A stretch of DNA of 64,000 nucleotides, from NCBI RefSeq assembly GCF_023705585.1, contig NZ_BOQE01000001.1, positions 526,501 through 590,500 of the forward strand, in the 5' to 3' direction. Positions 36,458 to 46,294 of the stretch are shown piece after piece; position 1 is the stretch's first letter, and the number at the start of each line of letters is the position of its first letter. The position numbers and the translations under genes are program-made. The notes under the pieces were generated by a model. That model had not been told where the DNA came from and did no database searches. It saw only the letters and a list, made by a program, of their open reading frames with translations. This DNA comes from Collibacillus ludicampi (GTDB lineage Bacteria; Bacillota; Bacilli; Tumebacillales; BOQE01).

Positions 36458-36871
36458 ATTCATTCTAAGTATTTATTTTGCGTCTAACTCTTAAAGCGAA
36501 CGATTTCAAATGAAAAACAAGGAAGCACGGAGAAGCCGGGATTGATTCATTCCATCAGGGCAATGACCCAGTAAAGGAGCATACCTGGCCTCCACCCCTT
36601 GATAGGTAGAACGAAGGAATGTAAGGGCCGTGAGAATGGACCCAGTGAGACATGGGAGGGTAAACCACAAGGGTACATGTGGAGATCCAATGTGCGATCA
36701 TACATTTTTTAACAAAAGGGGCTCACCCTTCTGTTTCGCTACATTCTCGATGACCATTTTCCTTCATTTCTTCAAAAACATAGATAAACACAAACTACCT
36801 TAGAATTTGAAATCGTTAGAAATCAAGAGAAAACGAGAGGAATATTTAAATTATTGAGGGAGGAATGGAAA
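36458..36871. other. Noncoding flank between IS110 remnant and IS256 remnant
   Basis: No ORF with a ribosome site. It probably holds the right end of the IS110 element (the stretch around 36540-36690 looks like IS110 3' noncoding sequence) and then the 5' leader of the IS256 remnant. Exact ends cannot be set by eye. Confidence 0.4.
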
Positions 36872-37028
36872 ATGGCTCAATATCAGATTAACCTAAACGA
36901 TGAAATTTTGCCGGTTTATTTCAGAGGGATGAAGCGGTAGCTCGATTGATCGAGCAAGTATTGAATCAGGTCCTTCAGTCCCAGGTTACAGAACAGCTGA
37001 AAGCAGCTCCGTATGAGCGTACCGAGGA
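36872..37028 (+). pseudogene. N-terminal remnant of an IS256-family transposase
   Basis: ATG 36872 behind GAGGGAGGA starts MAQYQINLNDEIL, the beginning of IS256/Mutator transposases. A frameshift near 36920 is needed to continue as RDEAVARLIEQVLNQVLQSQ and VTEQLKAAPYERTEE. At about 37028 it breaks off and an integrase sequence follows. About 50 of roughly 400 residues remain. Confidence 0.8.
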
Positions 37029-37291
37029 ATGTCAAACGGGCTGGTGTTCCTGTTTTGTCGCCTCATGCGCTACGACATACACATGCCGTCCATTTACTTG
37101 AAGCCGGTGCAAATATAAAATACGTGTCCGAGCGACTTGGACACGCGAGCGTCAAAATCACTGCGGACACGTATTTGCATGTTACAAAGAAAATTGAAGA
37201 TGATGCGCTTACCCTTTACGAGAGCTATTTAGAAAACCGGGCAAAAAACGGGCAAGCTGAAATTTCGGAACCGAAAACCCTTGATGCGTAA
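37013..37291 (+). pseudogene. C-terminal fragment of a phage-type tyrosine integrase
   Basis: From about 37028 the frame reads RAGVPVLSPHALRHTHAVHL, EAGANIKYVSERLGHASVKI and TADTYLHVT, the last third of an ICE/phage integrase with His-X-X-Arg, the Gly-His motif and the catalytic Tyr. The first Arg and the N-terminal domains are missing, and it is joined to the IS256 remnant. It is unrelated in detail to the small recombinase at 31333. Confidence 0.85.
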
Positions 37292-37294
37292 GGG

Positions 37295-38725
37295 TTATCC
37301 TACCGAACCCTCCATTTCCAACTCGATCAAACGGTTGAGCTCGACCGCATATTCCATCGGCAACACTTTCGCAAACGGTTCGATGAACCCGGAAACGATC
37401 AGGTTGGTCGCTTGTTGCTCGGAAAGACCGCGGCTTTGCAAATAGAAGAGCTGGTCTTCCGAAACTTTGGATACGGTCGCTTCGTGTTCGATCGCTACAC
37501 GGTCATTGCCGATCTCCATGAAAGGAATCGTGTCGGAAACCGATCCGTCATCGAACATCAAGGCGTCACATTTGACGTTGACTTTGGAACCTTTCGCGTT
37601 TTCCGCTACTTTCACCCAACCGCGGTAGGTCGTTTTTCCGCCGCCTTTCGAGATCGACTTGGAAACGATGGTACTTGATGTGTTCGGCGCCAGATGGAAC
37701 ACTTTTGTACCGGCATCCTGATGTTGCCCGGAGCCCGCGAAAGCGATGGAGGTGATTTCAGCACGCGCACCTTCGCCTTTCAGGATCACGGCCGGATACT
37801 TCATCGTCAGCTTCGAACCGATGTTTCCGTCGATCCATTCCATCACCGCGTTCTCGTGAGCAACCGCGCGCTTGGTCACCAGGTTATACACGTTCGGCGA
37901 CCAGTTTTGGATCGTCGTATAACGAACACGAGAATCTTTCAAGCACACGATCTCAACCACTGCGGAGTGCAGGGAATCACTTGAATATTTCGGTGCCGAA
38001 CATCCTTCCACATAGTGAACAAACGACCCTTCTTCCGCGATGATCAACGTGCGTTCAAACTGACCCGCATTCTTGGTATTGATACGGAAATAAGCCTGCA
38101 GAGGAATCTCGACATGTACCCCTTTGGGCACCCAGATGAACGAACCGCCCGACCAGACGCATGAGTTGAGTGCGGCAAACTTGTTGTCCGACGGCGGAAT
38201 CACCGTCGCGAAATATTTTTTCACGAGATCCGGATGTTCGCGGACGGCCGTGTCCATATCGGTGAAGATGACGCCCATTTCCTCGAGGTCTTTGCGCATA
38301 TTGTGGTAGACGACTTCCGATTCGTACTGTGCCGTGACGCCCGCCAGGAAATTGCGTTCCGCTTCGGGGATCCCCAATTTGTCGAACGTTTGCTTCACCG
38401 TATCCGGCACTTCCGACCAGTCTGTCACCGATTTGTCGGTTGGACGCACGTAGTAATGGATATCATCGAAATCCAGATCGTCAAGATCTTTCGTCCACCA
38501 GGGCATCGGCATTTTCACAAATTGATCGTAGCTTTTCAGCCGGAAATCGGTCATCCAGCCCGGCTCGTTTTTCATTTCCGATATTTTCTTGACGATCTCC
38601 CGGGTCAAACCTTTTTCCGCTTTATATACATAGTTCTCCGGATCGGAGAAACCGTATTTGTAATCGGACACAATGTCAAGTGCCGGGTTGCTGTTTTGCG
38701 CTACTTCTTTTTCCAGTTTGGCCAT
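37295..38725 (-). CDS. sufB: Fe-S cluster scaffold SufB
   Basis: A 476-residue SufB with the family blocks [39 protein letters not shown] and [20 protein letters not shown] and the conserved C-terminal [20 protein letters not shown]. With SufC and SufD it forms the complex on which iron-sulfur clusters are built. Last gene of sufCDSUB, separated from sufU by one base. ATG 38725 follows AAGGAGGGG. Confidence 0.97.
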   Translation of the reverse strand: MAKLEKEVAQNSNPALDIVSDYKYGFSDPENYVYKAEKGLTREIVKKISEMKNEPGWMTDFRLKSYDQFVKMPMPWWTKDLDDLDFDDIHYYVRPTDKSVTDWSEVPDTVKQTFDKLGIPEAERNFLAGVTAQYESEVVYHNMRKDLEEMGVIFTDMDTAVREHPDLVKKYFATVIPPSDNKFAALNSCVWSGGSFIWVPKGVHVEIPLQAYFRINTKNAGQFERTLIIAEEGSFVHYVEGCSAPKYSSDSLHSAVVEIVCLKDSRVRYTTIQNWSPNVYNLVTKRAVAHENAVMEWIDGNIGSKLTMKYPAVILKGEGARAEITSIAFAGSGQHQDAGTKVFHLAPNTSSTIVSKSISKGGGKTTYRGWVKVAENAKGSKVNVKCDALMFDDGSVSDTIPFMEIGNDRVAIEHEATVSKVSEDQLFYLQSRGLSEQQATNLIVSGFIEPFAKVLPMEYAVELNRLIELEMEGSVG

Positions 38726-38726
38726 G

Positions 38727-39155
38727 TTAACACCCCTCCTTTTTGTCCATGCCTTGTTCAAGTGCTTTCCATGCGAGCGTCGCACACTTAATCCTTACAG
38801 GATATTTGGCGACACCTTTCAAAGCCTGCAGTTCACCGAGGTCTTCGTAATTTCCTTCGACGCCTTTCATCATGTCATAAAAACGCTGGATCAGGTGGCG
38901 AGCGTCCTCGAGCGTCTTACCTTTCAATTTCACGGTGAGCATCGAAGCACTTGACTGGCTGATGGAACAACCGTGGCCATGAAACTTGGCATCTGCCACG
39001 CGTCCTTCCTCATCCAATTTCAGATGAATGCCGATGACATCCCCGCATGTCGGATTCGCAAGTTCCATACCGACATCGTAATCTTCGATCTTCCCTACAT
39101 TGCGCGGTCGTTTATAATGATCCAGGATGATATCCTGGTAGAGACTCTCCAACAT
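38727..39155 (-). CDS. sufU: Sulfur relay protein SufU
   Basis: A 142-residue zinc-containing SufU with the three metal/thiol cysteines in [18 protein letters not shown] and [12 protein letters not shown]. In Gram-positive bacteria it accepts persulfide sulfur from SufS and passes it to SufBCD. Its ATG overlaps the sufS stop by one base (TAATG). Confidence 0.97.
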   Translation of the reverse strand: MLESLYQDIILDHYKRPRNVGKIEDYDVGMELANPTCGDVIGIHLKLDEEGRVADAKFHGHGCSISQSSASMLTVKLKGKTLEDARHLIQRFYDMMKGVEGNYEDLGELQALKGVAKYPVRIKCATLAWKALEQGMDKKEGC

Positions 39156-40375
39156 TAGCCGAACACCTCCTTCACTCTCTGAAGTGCGGCCACCAGTCGA
39201 TCGATATCTTCCTTTTCATTATAAACGTAAAAGCTCGCCCGGTTGGTAGCAGGCACGTGCAACCATCTATGCAACGGCTGTGCGCAATGGTGTCCCGCAC
39301 GAACGGCAACTCCCTCCGCATCCAAGATGGTCGATACATCATGCGGGTGAATATGATAGAGATTAAATGAGATCAACCCTGTCCTTGGACTGCGTGGGCC
39401 ATACATTTCGATCCCTTCGATGCCCGACAAACGTTCCCACGCATAAGTGAGCAGTTCCTGTTCGTGCCGCTCGATATTCTCCAAGCCCAAATCTGTCAAA
39501 TAATCGATGGCTGCCGCCAATCCCACAGCACCCACGATGTTCGGCGTTCCAGCCTCAAAGCGGGCGGGCACTTCCGCCCAAGTGGATTCATAGTAATCGA
39601 CAAGTCCGATCATGCTTCCGCCCAGTTGGAACGGTTCCATCTGTTCGAGCAGATGCCCCTTCCCGTAGAGAAAGCCGATGCCTGTCGGGCCGAGCATCTT
39701 GTGTCCGGAAGCAGCGAGGAAATCGACATCAAGATCTTGTACGTCGATCGGCATGTGCGGGACGCTTTGAGCCGCATCCACACACACGAGAGCACCGGCT
39801 TCGTGCGCCTCGCGCACGATCTCTTTGATCGGTGTGATCGTTCCAAGCACGTTCGACGCATGTGAGACAGCAACCATTTTAATTTTTCCTGTCTTGAGGT
39901 GGGAGCGATATTGCTCCATGTTGAGTGTACCATCCTCAAGCAGTTCGACCATATACAATTTGGCTTTTTTTAACTTGGCAATTTGTTGCCAGGGGACGAG
40001 GTTGGCATGGTGTTCCAAGAGAGTGACGACGATCCCGTCTCCTTCTTCAAATTGGTGAAGTCCGAGCGCATATGCGACCAAATTGATCGCTTCCGTGGCA
40101 CCGCGTGTAAACACAATATTTTCAGGTGCCGGAGCGTTGAGGAAACGGGCCACTTTTTCCCGTGCTCCTTCATAGGCGGAAGTGGCTCGCTCTCCCAGCG
40201 TGTGCACCCCGCGATGGACGTTCGAGTGAGCATATTCGTAATAGCGGGTCATCGCGTCCATCACCGGCTTCGGAATATGCGAACTGGCGGCAGAATCCAG
40301 GTAAGCGATCGGTTTTCCGTTCACCTCTTGGTTAAGGATCGGGAAGTCCTGTTTCACCTTTTTTACATCAAACAT
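39155..40375 (-). CDS. sufS: Cysteine desulfurase SufS
   Basis: A 406-residue PLP enzyme. The PLP lysine lies in AASGHKMLGPTGIGFLYG and the catalytic cysteine in VRAGHHCAQPLHRWLHVP. It takes sulfur from cysteine for cluster assembly. I use ATG 40375, so that it overlaps the end of sufD by eight bases; the frame is open to 40417 without a ribosome site. Confidence 0.97.
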   Translation of the reverse strand: MFDVKKVKQDFPILNQEVNGKPIAYLDSAASSHIPKPVMDAMTRYYEYAHSNVHRGVHTLGERATSAYEGAREKVARFLNAPAPENIVFTRGATEAINLVAYALGLHQFEEGDGIVVTLLEHHANLVPWQQIAKLKKAKLYMVELLEDGTLNMEQYRSHLKTGKIKMVAVSHASNVLGTITPIKEIVREAHEAGALVCVDAAQSVPHMPIDVQDLDVDFLAASGHKMLGPTGIGFLYGKGHLLEQMEPFQLGGSMIGLVDYYESTWAEVPARFEAGTPNIVGAVGLAAAIDYLTDLGLENIERHEQELLTYAWERLSGIEGIEMYGPRSPRTGLISFNLYHIHPHDVSTILDAEGVAVRAGHHCAQPLHRWLHVPATNRASFYVYNEKEDIDRLVAALQRVKEVFG

Positions 40376-41675
40376 TTTGATCACCAAGTTTCTTCCGAAT
40401 AAGGGCATATACCTCATCGCGGATCACTTCAACTGGGATACGGTCGAGCACAGCCCCGAAGAATCCTTCCACGATCATACGATGCGCTTGCGCGAGTGTG
40501 ATCCCGCGGCTCATCAAATAGAAAAGTTGTTCTTCGTCGATTCTCCCGACGGCTGCCGCATGACCGGCGCCCAGAACGTCCGTCTCCTCAATGAGAAGTC
40601 CCGGAATAGCGTCCCCTTTTGCGCCTTCCGAAAGAATGAGACTCCTTTCCGCCTGGTAGGTCTTACAGCTTTTCGCCCCCTGTTTGATATGGCCGAGACC
40701 TCTCCAGATCGTGCGTGCCTGGTCTTTCATGACACCTTTCGCAACGATATCGGAAACCCCGTGATTGCCCGTGTGAATCATGCCTGCAGATACATCGAGG
40801 GATTGTTTTTCCGAACCGAAGAAGACGACAACCGCGTCAGATGCAGCTCCATCTCCTTCAAGATACGAGACACTTTCCGAACGAGCCAGTTGCGCCCCCA
40901 ATTCGCTGACCGACCATTTGACTTCCGCGTTTTTTCCAATGTGCGCGCGGCGGGGGTTGAAGCTAAACACACCGTTATCAAAGTTTTGCAGCGCGATATA
41001 GGAAACCTTCGCTCCCTCTTCCGCAAAGATTTCGACTGCACCACTATGGACACATTGTCCACCGCGTAAATCGGACACTGAATAGTCAATAATACTGACT
41101 TGAGAGAACGGTTCCGCGACGACCAACGTATGATTGAATACCCCTGCATTCGCCTCATCCGCATAGGTAAAGACTTGGATCGGCTGATCGATCACCACGT
41201 TCTTCGGAATATAGAGGAACATCCCGCCGGTACGCAGCGCGTAATGCAACGCGGCAAACTTGCTCTCCTTCACATCGTACAGTTTGCCGAGGTACTTCTC
41301 GACTTTATCTGCATGCTTGCTGATCGCTTCCTGCAGGCTCATGAAAATGACCCCTTTGGCTTCCAGTTCAGGGTCGATACGTACCTGCTGAACCTCGCTG
41401 TTGTAATGAACGAGAGTAGCCGCAGAAGAGATTTCCAGTTTCTTGAACGGTTCAGTCGCCAAGGGTTTGGCTACCGTATAAGGTATGATGGAATCCAGCG
41501 GCACATCGCGCAGGCGCAGATTTCGCCATCCTTCATCTTTTGCAGGAAGCGCCATAGTTTGAAATGCCGCAAACGCCTGTTCGCGCAAATCCCTCGCCCA
41601 CTTGGGTTCATTGTAGCGGTCGGCCAGGGATTGGATGGCAGTCGAATCGATCGTGGAACTGATCACTTGCGACAT
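40368..41675 (-). CDS. sufD: Fe-S cluster assembly protein SufD
   Basis: A 435-residue SufB paralogue with GGMFLYIPKNVVIDQPIQVF, RARTIWRGLGHIKQGAKSCK-type sequence and the C-terminal SRGITLAQAHRMIVEGFFG. It forms the SufBC2D complex. Start 41675 lies two bases after the sufC stop. Confidence 0.96.
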   Translation of the reverse strand: MSQVISSTIDSTAIQSLADRYNEPKWARDLREQAFAAFQTMALPAKDEGWRNLRLRDVPLDSIIPYTVAKPLATEPFKKLEISSAATLVHYNSEVQQVRIDPELEAKGVIFMSLQEAISKHADKVEKYLGKLYDVKESKFAALHYALRTGGMFLYIPKNVVIDQPIQVFTYADEANAGVFNHTLVVAEPFSQVSIIDYSVSDLRGGQCVHSGAVEIFAEEGAKVSYIALQNFDNGVFSFNPRRAHIGKNAEVKWSVSELGAQLARSESVSYLEGDGAASDAVVVFFGSEKQSLDVSAGMIHTGNHGVSDIVAKGVMKDQARTIWRGLGHIKQGAKSCKTYQAERSLILSEGAKGDAIPGLLIEETDVLGAGHAAAVGRIDEEQLFYLMSRGITLAQAHRMIVEGFFGAVLDRIPVEVIRDEVYALIRKKLGDQNV

Positions 41676-41677
41676 AA

Positions 41678-42436
41678 TTAAACCTCCTTCCCGGCCGAAA
41701 CTTCGCTCCTAATCCAGTCATATCCTTTCGCTTCAAGCTCCAGTGCCAATTCCGGACCACCCGAGCGGACGATACGGCCATCCATCATCACATGCACGAT
41801 ATCCGGTTTGATGTATTCGAGCAAACGATGGTAGTGCGTGATCACAAGCACGCCGAGTTCCGGCCCGCGCAAACTGTTGACGCCTTCGGATACGATTTTC
41901 AATGCGTCGATATCGAGACCGGAATCCGTCTCGTCAAGGATCGCGATCTTCGGCTCGAGCAAGGCCATTTGCAAGATCTCGTGGCGTTTCTTCTCGCCGC
42001 CGGAGAATCCTTCGTTCAGATGCCGGTTCGCAAACGATGGATCCATTTTCATCATCTGCATTTTTTCCATCATGATGTTGTAAAACTCAAAAACTTCCAA
42101 ATCGGTTCCCTTGACGGCGTTGTAGATTTGACGGAGATAATTTTTCACAGGAACGCCGGGGATTTCCGCCGGATACTGGAATGCCAGGAATAGACCTGCA
42201 CGTGCGCGCTCGTCCACAGACATTTCGAGCAAATTCTGATCGCCGAGCCATACTTCTCCGCTGGTGATTTCATAACGAGGATGACCAGCAACGGCCATGG
42301 ACAAGGTGGTTTTGCCAGTACCGTTTGGCCCCATGATCGCGTGTACTTCACCGCCTTTAACGGTAAGCGAAAGCCCTTTTATCACTTCTTTTCCTGCAAC
42401 GCTCACGTGCAGGTCACGAATGACCAAATCTGCCAT
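41678..42436 (-). CDS. sufC: Fe-S cluster assembly ATPase SufC
   Basis: An ABC ATPase of about 252 residues with Walker A GPNGTGKTTLS, signature FSGGEKKRHEILQ, Walker B IAILDETDSGLDID and the H-loop His in ITHYHRLLEYIKP. It powers SufBC2D. Two starts are possible: ATG 42436, typical for the family (MADLVIRDLHV), or GTG 42445, four bases after GGGAG. First gene of the suf operon, 115 bp downstream of the rrf2 gene. Confidence 0.96.
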   Translation of the reverse strand: MADLVIRDLHVSVAGKEVIKGLSLTVKGGEVHAIMGPNGTGKTTLSMAVAGHPRYEITSGEVWLGDQNLLEMSVDERARAGLFLAFQYPAEIPGVPVKNYLRQIYNAVKGTDLEVFEFYNIMMEKMQMMKMDPSFANRHLNEGFSGGEKKRHEILQMALLEPKIAILDETDSGLDIDALKIVSEGVNSLRGPELGVLVITHYHRLLEYIKPDIVHVMMDGRIVRSGGPELALELEAKGYDWIRSEVSAGKEV

Positions 42437-42550
42437 AAGCTTCACTACACTCCCTTTTACGACTATAATAGTGTTTATTGCATATGTTCTTGCTACTTTT
42501 GTCCATTTGAAAATGTTTGCCCGCTTGTTTCATGAGCGGCTGACTTCATT

Positions 42551-43045
42551 TTATTGCTCGGAAAGAACCGCGTGACCGTCTGCTTGTACAGCGGCCGGAA
42601 TCTCCAAGCGGCCATACAGCTTATCGCTTCGTTCAACGATATCTTCCAAAGTGATACTATCCAGGAAAGCGACCATAATATCGCGCAATCTCTCCCAGAC
42701 AATTTTCGTCGAACAAGAACCGATTTTGCAACAACAATCTCCTGCAGCATTAAGATCCAGACATTCCACGGGGGTGATCGGACCTTCCAACGCGCGTACA
42801 ACTTCGCCCGCCGTCAATTGATTGGAAGGACGGGCCAGACGAAAACCTCCGCGAGCTCCCCGAACACTGGTCACAAGCCCTGACTTTCGCAGTGTATGAA
42901 AAATCTGTTCCAAAAAAGATTCCGGAATCTGTTCTGCTACAGCTATCGTTTTAATGGATACCGGTTCTTCATTTCCGAGTTGAGCAAGGTACGTCATTGC
43001 AATTAATCCATAATGTCCACGGGCTGAAAGCTTCACGATCCCCAC
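42551..43045 (-). CDS. Rrf2-family regulator with cysteine cluster, probable suf regulator
   Basis: A 164-residue Rrf2 protein: winged helix MGIVKLSARGHYGLIAMTYL, recognition region VTSVRGARGGFRLARP, and a cysteine cluster at 95, 104, 105, 106 and 111 (VECLDL, GDCCCKIGSC) where IscR binds its Fe-S cluster. CymR-type Rrf2 proteins lack such cysteines. Position directly ahead of sufC on the same strand makes it the likely Fe-S sensing regulator of suf. Two candidate operator sites stand upstream. Confidence 0.9.
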   Translation of the reverse strand: MGIVKLSARGHYGLIAMTYLAQLGNEEPVSIKTIAVAEQIPESFLEQIFHTLRKSGLVTSVRGARGGFRLARPSNQLTAGEVVRALEGPITPVECLDLNAAGDCCCKIGSCSTKIVWERLRDIMVAFLDSITLEDIVERSDKLYGRLEIPAAVQADGHAVLSEQ

Positions 43046-43080
43046 CCTTTCTGTGGACTTCTGTTCAACGCTCTTCTTAA

Positions 43081-43103
43081 ATCCTGACCATATAAGTCAG
43101 GAT
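43081..43103. promoter_or_regulatory. Rrf2 operator candidate
   Basis: ATCCTGAC-N7-GTCAGGAT is a perfect inverted repeat 36 bp upstream of the rrf2 start; a further half site ATCCTGACT lies at 43138-43146. Both fall between the likely promoter (TATACT-like box around 43160) and the gene, as expected for autorepression. Confidence 0.65.
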
Positions 43104-43225
43104 TACATCCATAAAAGAAAGCCAGGTTATCTTTTTAATCCTGACTGATTCTCTCATCTATAGTATATACGAATCGTTCACACGATTGCAAGGAATAAAC
43201 GTATAATTTGCAATGTATCGTGATC

Positions 43226-43345
43226 TGGGTGTGTCTCTTCGCGCTTGGAATCTATTCTTACAGGCGTATTCGTGCCCCGCGAAGGTCGTCTCGTCATCAT
43301 CTATAGAGGCGAGACGACCTTACACGCGTTACGCACGTACGTGAC
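43226..43345. repeat. Second copy of nested palindromic element
   Basis: It has the same order as the copy at 18849: a CTGGGTG...TTCGCGCTTGG arm, an inner hairpin AAGGTCGTCTCG (43282-43293) / CGAGACGACCTT (43310-43321), and a worn opposite arm. It lies between the rrf2 gene and the LysM-CAP gene. Confidence 0.65.
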
Positions 43346-43352
43346 AACGGTG

Positions 43353-43994
43353 TTACGGACGAATAAATTCTTCCACCCAGTAGGTTCTATAGGTTCCCCC
43401 ACTGACAAATCCCACGCCGATACGCGTATAATTGCGGTTTAATATATTGGCTCTGTGGCCAGGGCTGTTCATCCAACTGTTTACGACCGATTGTGGATCC
43501 GGTTGCCCTGCAGCGATGTTTTCCCCGGCATAGGAGAATGAGATGCCGAATGTCTTCATCATCTGAAACGGTGAACCGTACGTGGGAGAGTTGTGATCGA
43601 AGTAATTCTTATCACGCATATCTTGTGCTTTGACATGAGCCATATGAGCTAAGTCTGCATTGAGCGACAGGGGCGGCAAGCCGTTTTTCGTCCTTTCCGC
43701 ATTGCACAGATCAACGACTTGTTGCTCATACGATGAAACCTGGATGTTTGCGGATGGTATCGCGAGTACCTGACCTGGATAGATCAAATGAGGGTTCGGA
43801 ATCTGCGATTTGTTTGCCTGCCAAATATCCTGCCATTTTAGGTGATACTTTAATGAAATCAACCACAAAGTATCTCCTTTTTGTACCGTATACCGGTCAA
43901 TGGCAGCCGATGATGTGGTTGTGAAAAGCAATCCGCAGAGCATCGCCGTAGCAGAAAGTAGCCCCAGGCGACGCAATCGCTTGTTTCGTTTCAT
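43353..43994 (-). CDS. Secreted LysM plus CAP (SCP-like) domain protein
   Basis: A 213-residue exported protein: signal peptide (about 1-30), one LysM domain (RYTVQKGDTLWLISLKYHL to IYPGQVLAIP) and a CAP domain (VVDLCNAERTKNGLPPLSL, MRDKNYFDHNSPTYGS, YAGENIAAG, NSPGHRANILNRNYTRIGVG). Similar proteins (YkwD, SafA-associated forms) bind peptidoglycan and are often made in sporulation; the CAP function is unknown. Ends beside the nested palindromic element. Confidence 0.9.
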   Translation of the reverse strand: MKRNKRLRRLGLLSATAMLCGLLFTTTSSAAIDRYTVQKGDTLWLISLKYHLKWQDIWQANKSQIPNPHLIYPGQVLAIPSANIQVSSYEQQVVDLCNAERTKNGLPPLSLNADLAHMAHVKAQDMRDKNYFDHNSPTYGSPFQMMKTFGISFSYAGENIAAGQPDPQSVVNSWMNSPGHRANILNRNYTRIGVGFVSGGTYRTYWVEEFIRP

Positions 43995-44104
43995 GTTTCT
44001 CTCACCTCCAGAACGTAGGATGAGCGATTTCCCGTGCGTACATGCAAAAGAATCGTCTTTTTTTATAAAGTTGGGTTGTTCACTGACCGCCCAGGAAATA
44101 TCAC

Positions 44105-44133
44105 TTGAATTTTTATTTCACATCACTTATATT
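44105..44133 (+). promoter_or_regulatory. Promoter of marR-exporter operon
   Basis: TTGAAT (44105-44110), a 17-base spacer and TATATT (44128-44133), about 64 bases before the marR start. Confidence 0.6.
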
Positions 44134-44196
44134 TTATCAAGCAAAATATTATTAATCGAAATATGTGCAAAGAAATAATCGGGAGGTGAATCATCT

Positions 44197-44652
44197 TTGA
44201 TCGAACATTTTGATGAGTATCTTGATCGTTTTCACGCCGCTTATACCGAGACTGCGCGTAAAATTGGATTCGAGCTGTCCAAACAGCTTGAAGCGGAGTT
44301 AGGGTTAACGGGCCCTCAGTTCTTTATTCTTCACCTCTTATCGAAAAAAGGGAGAAGTATGGTCTCCATGCTCGCGGAAGGAATGGGAGTCAAACCGAGC
44401 GCCATCACAACGATGATCGACCGGCTCTATAAAAGCGGCTTGGTTTCACGCGAACGGGATGATCATGACCGCAGGATCGTTTTCGTTGAATTGTCGGACA
44501 AAGGACAGCTTGTCCTGTCACAAGCGGAACAACTGCGTAAACAAATTCTCGGACAATTCCTCGCCCGTTTGAAACCCGAGGAACTCCGGTTCCTCGTCAA
44601 CGTCTATGAAAAAATGGCACCGATCATCAAGTTGGAAGAGGAAAATGAATAA
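44197..44652 (+). CDS. MarR-family transcriptional regulator
   Basis: A 151-residue MarR protein with winged helix MVSMLAEGMGVKPSAITTMI, DRLYKSGLVSRERDDHDRRI and a dimer helix at each end. MarR regulators usually repress the adjacent efflux gene until a ligand binds. It starts at TTG, eight bases after GGGAGGTG, and lies just ahead of the DHA2 exporter, with which it is surely cotranscribed. Confidence 0.92.
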   Translation: MIEHFDEYLDRFHAAYTETARKIGFELSKQLEAELGLTGPQFFILHLLSKKGRSMVSMLAEGMGVKPSAITTMIDRLYKSGLVSRERDDHDRRIVFVELSDKGQLVLSQAEQLRKQILGQFLARLKPEELRFLVNVYEKMAPIIKLEEENE

Positions 44653-44683
44653 GATTTCTTGTTTGAAGAAAGGAGAAAAACCT

Positions 44684-46294
44684 TTGGACAATCATCACGT
44701 ATCATTACCCCTGGAAAGAGAGCATGAAGAAGGTGATGCGCGACGCGGTCTCTTGATCGCCGGATTGATTGTGGCGATGCTCTTCGCGGCTTTGGATAAC
44801 ACGATCGTGGGTACGGCGATGCCCCGCATCGTTGGCGAACTCGGTGGACTTGAAGTCATGACCTGGTTGACAACCGCCTATATGTTGACTTCCACCACCA
44901 TCGTTCCGATCGCCGGTAAGCTCGCTGACCTGTTGGGGCGTAAGGCCGTCTATGTCACCGGATTGCTCGTATTTATCATCGGTTCTGCCCTTTGCGGAAC
45001 CTCCCAGACCATTTATCAATTAATCGGTTATCGCGCTTTACAGGGCATCGGCGGGGGAGTCATGATGCCGATGGCCATGATTATCGTAGGAGACATGTTT
45101 ACAGGCGCACAGCGCGCCAAATGGCAAGGGGTGTTCGGTGCTCTTTTCGGCCTTTCTTCGATTGTCGGTCCTCAGATCGGTGGATGGATCGTCGATAGTC
45201 TCAATTGGCGTTGGGTTTTCTATATCAATCTTCCAGTGGGTATTCTGGCCACCATTTTGATCAGCCTCGGTTTGAAAAGCCATCGGGCGAAAGGACCTGT
45301 GAAGATTGATATCCCAGGGATGATCACGATGATTATAGGTGTTGTGAGCCTCTTGCTCGCTTTGACATTCGGCGGAAAAGACTATCCATGGTCATCGTGG
45401 CAGATTCTCTCGCTCTTCGCTCTTTCTGTCGTGTTTCTGATCGCTTTTGCCGTAATCGAAACGAAAGCCAGCGAACCGATATTTCCGCTTTTTCTGTTCA
45501 AGAATAAAACATTCGCCCTTTTAAACGGAATCGGATTTCTGATGAGTCTTGGAATGTTTGGCGCCATCATGTTCGTGCCTCTGTTCATGCAAGGGATTAT
45601 CGGAATCAGCGCGGCTGCCTCAGGCACCGTTATGACCCCCATGATGATCACGATGATTCTTACAAGTATCGTCGGCGGACGGTTTGTGAGAAAAATTGGC
45701 GTTCGCACTCAAATCATCATCGGAATGGCATGTATGGCTATCGGTTTTTGGTTACTCTCTACCATGAGCATACACACCGGAAAATTAACCGCGATGAGCT
45801 ATATGTGCGTCCTCGGCGTCGGGATCGGTCTCGTAATGCCAACAGTGACAATCGCGTTGCAAGAGTCGTTTCCCAAATCGGAACTCGGGGTGGTCACATC
45901 TTCCAGTCAATTTTTCCGGCAGATCGGCGGAACGTTCGGCATGACTATCTTAGGAGCGATCATGAACCAGCGGTCGACCGATCTGTTGACTCAACAAATG
46001 GTTCCTTTGCTGCAAAAGCTCCCTCCCCAAGCTCATGGGATGGTCGAACAGTTCGAATCCTTGATTCAAACCAACCCGCAAGGGGTCTATTCCCTTCTGT
46101 TAAATCCGGATGCTATGCAAAAAATTCCGGCCGCGATGTTACAAAGGGTAGTCCCCATCTTAAAATCTACGTTAGTGGATTCCCTGCACAGCGTCTTTTT
46201 GTACGGTTTGGTCTTTGTTCTTCTGGGAGCGTTTCTTTCCCCGCTCTTGAATTCCATCAAACTGTCTGACAAAAAAGAGAAGAGTGTGTCATAA
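44684..46294 (+). CDS. DHA2 family 14-TM drug exporter in MarR operon
   Basis: A 536-residue EmrB/QacA-type transporter: LDNTIVGTAMPRIVGELGG in TM1, GKLADLLGRKAVY as motif A, and LNWRWVFYINLPVGILA after TM6. I prefer TTG 44684, eight bases after AAAGGAG, which places the gene 31 bp after marR. ATG 44645 in the same frame would overlap marR and has a weaker site. An extended loop before the last TM (residues about 455-490) is Gln/Pro-rich. Confidence 0.9.
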   Translation: MDNHHVSLPLEREHEEGDARRGLLIAGLIVAMLFAALDNTIVGTAMPRIVGELGGLEVMTWLTTAYMLTSTTIVPIAGKLADLLGRKAVYVTGLLVFIIGSALCGTSQTIYQLIGYRALQGIGGGVMMPMAMIIVGDMFTGAQRAKWQGVFGALFGLSSIVGPQIGGWIVDSLNWRWVFYINLPVGILATILISLGLKSHRAKGPVKIDIPGMITMIIGVVSLLLALTFGGKDYPWSSWQILSLFALSVVFLIAFAVIETKASEPIFPLFLFKNKTFALLNGIGFLMSLGMFGAIMFVPLFMQGIIGISAAASGTVMTPMMITMILTSIVGGRFVRKIGVRTQIIIGMACMAIGFWLLSTMSIHTGKLTAMSYMCVLGVGIGLVMPTVTIALQESFPKSELGVVTSSSQFFRQIGGTFGMTILGAIMNQRSTDLLTQQMVPLLQKLPPQAHGMVEQFESLIQTNPQGVYSLLLNPDAMQKIPAAMLQRVVPILKSTLVDSLHSVFLYGLVFVLLGAFLSPLLNSIKLSDKKEKSVS

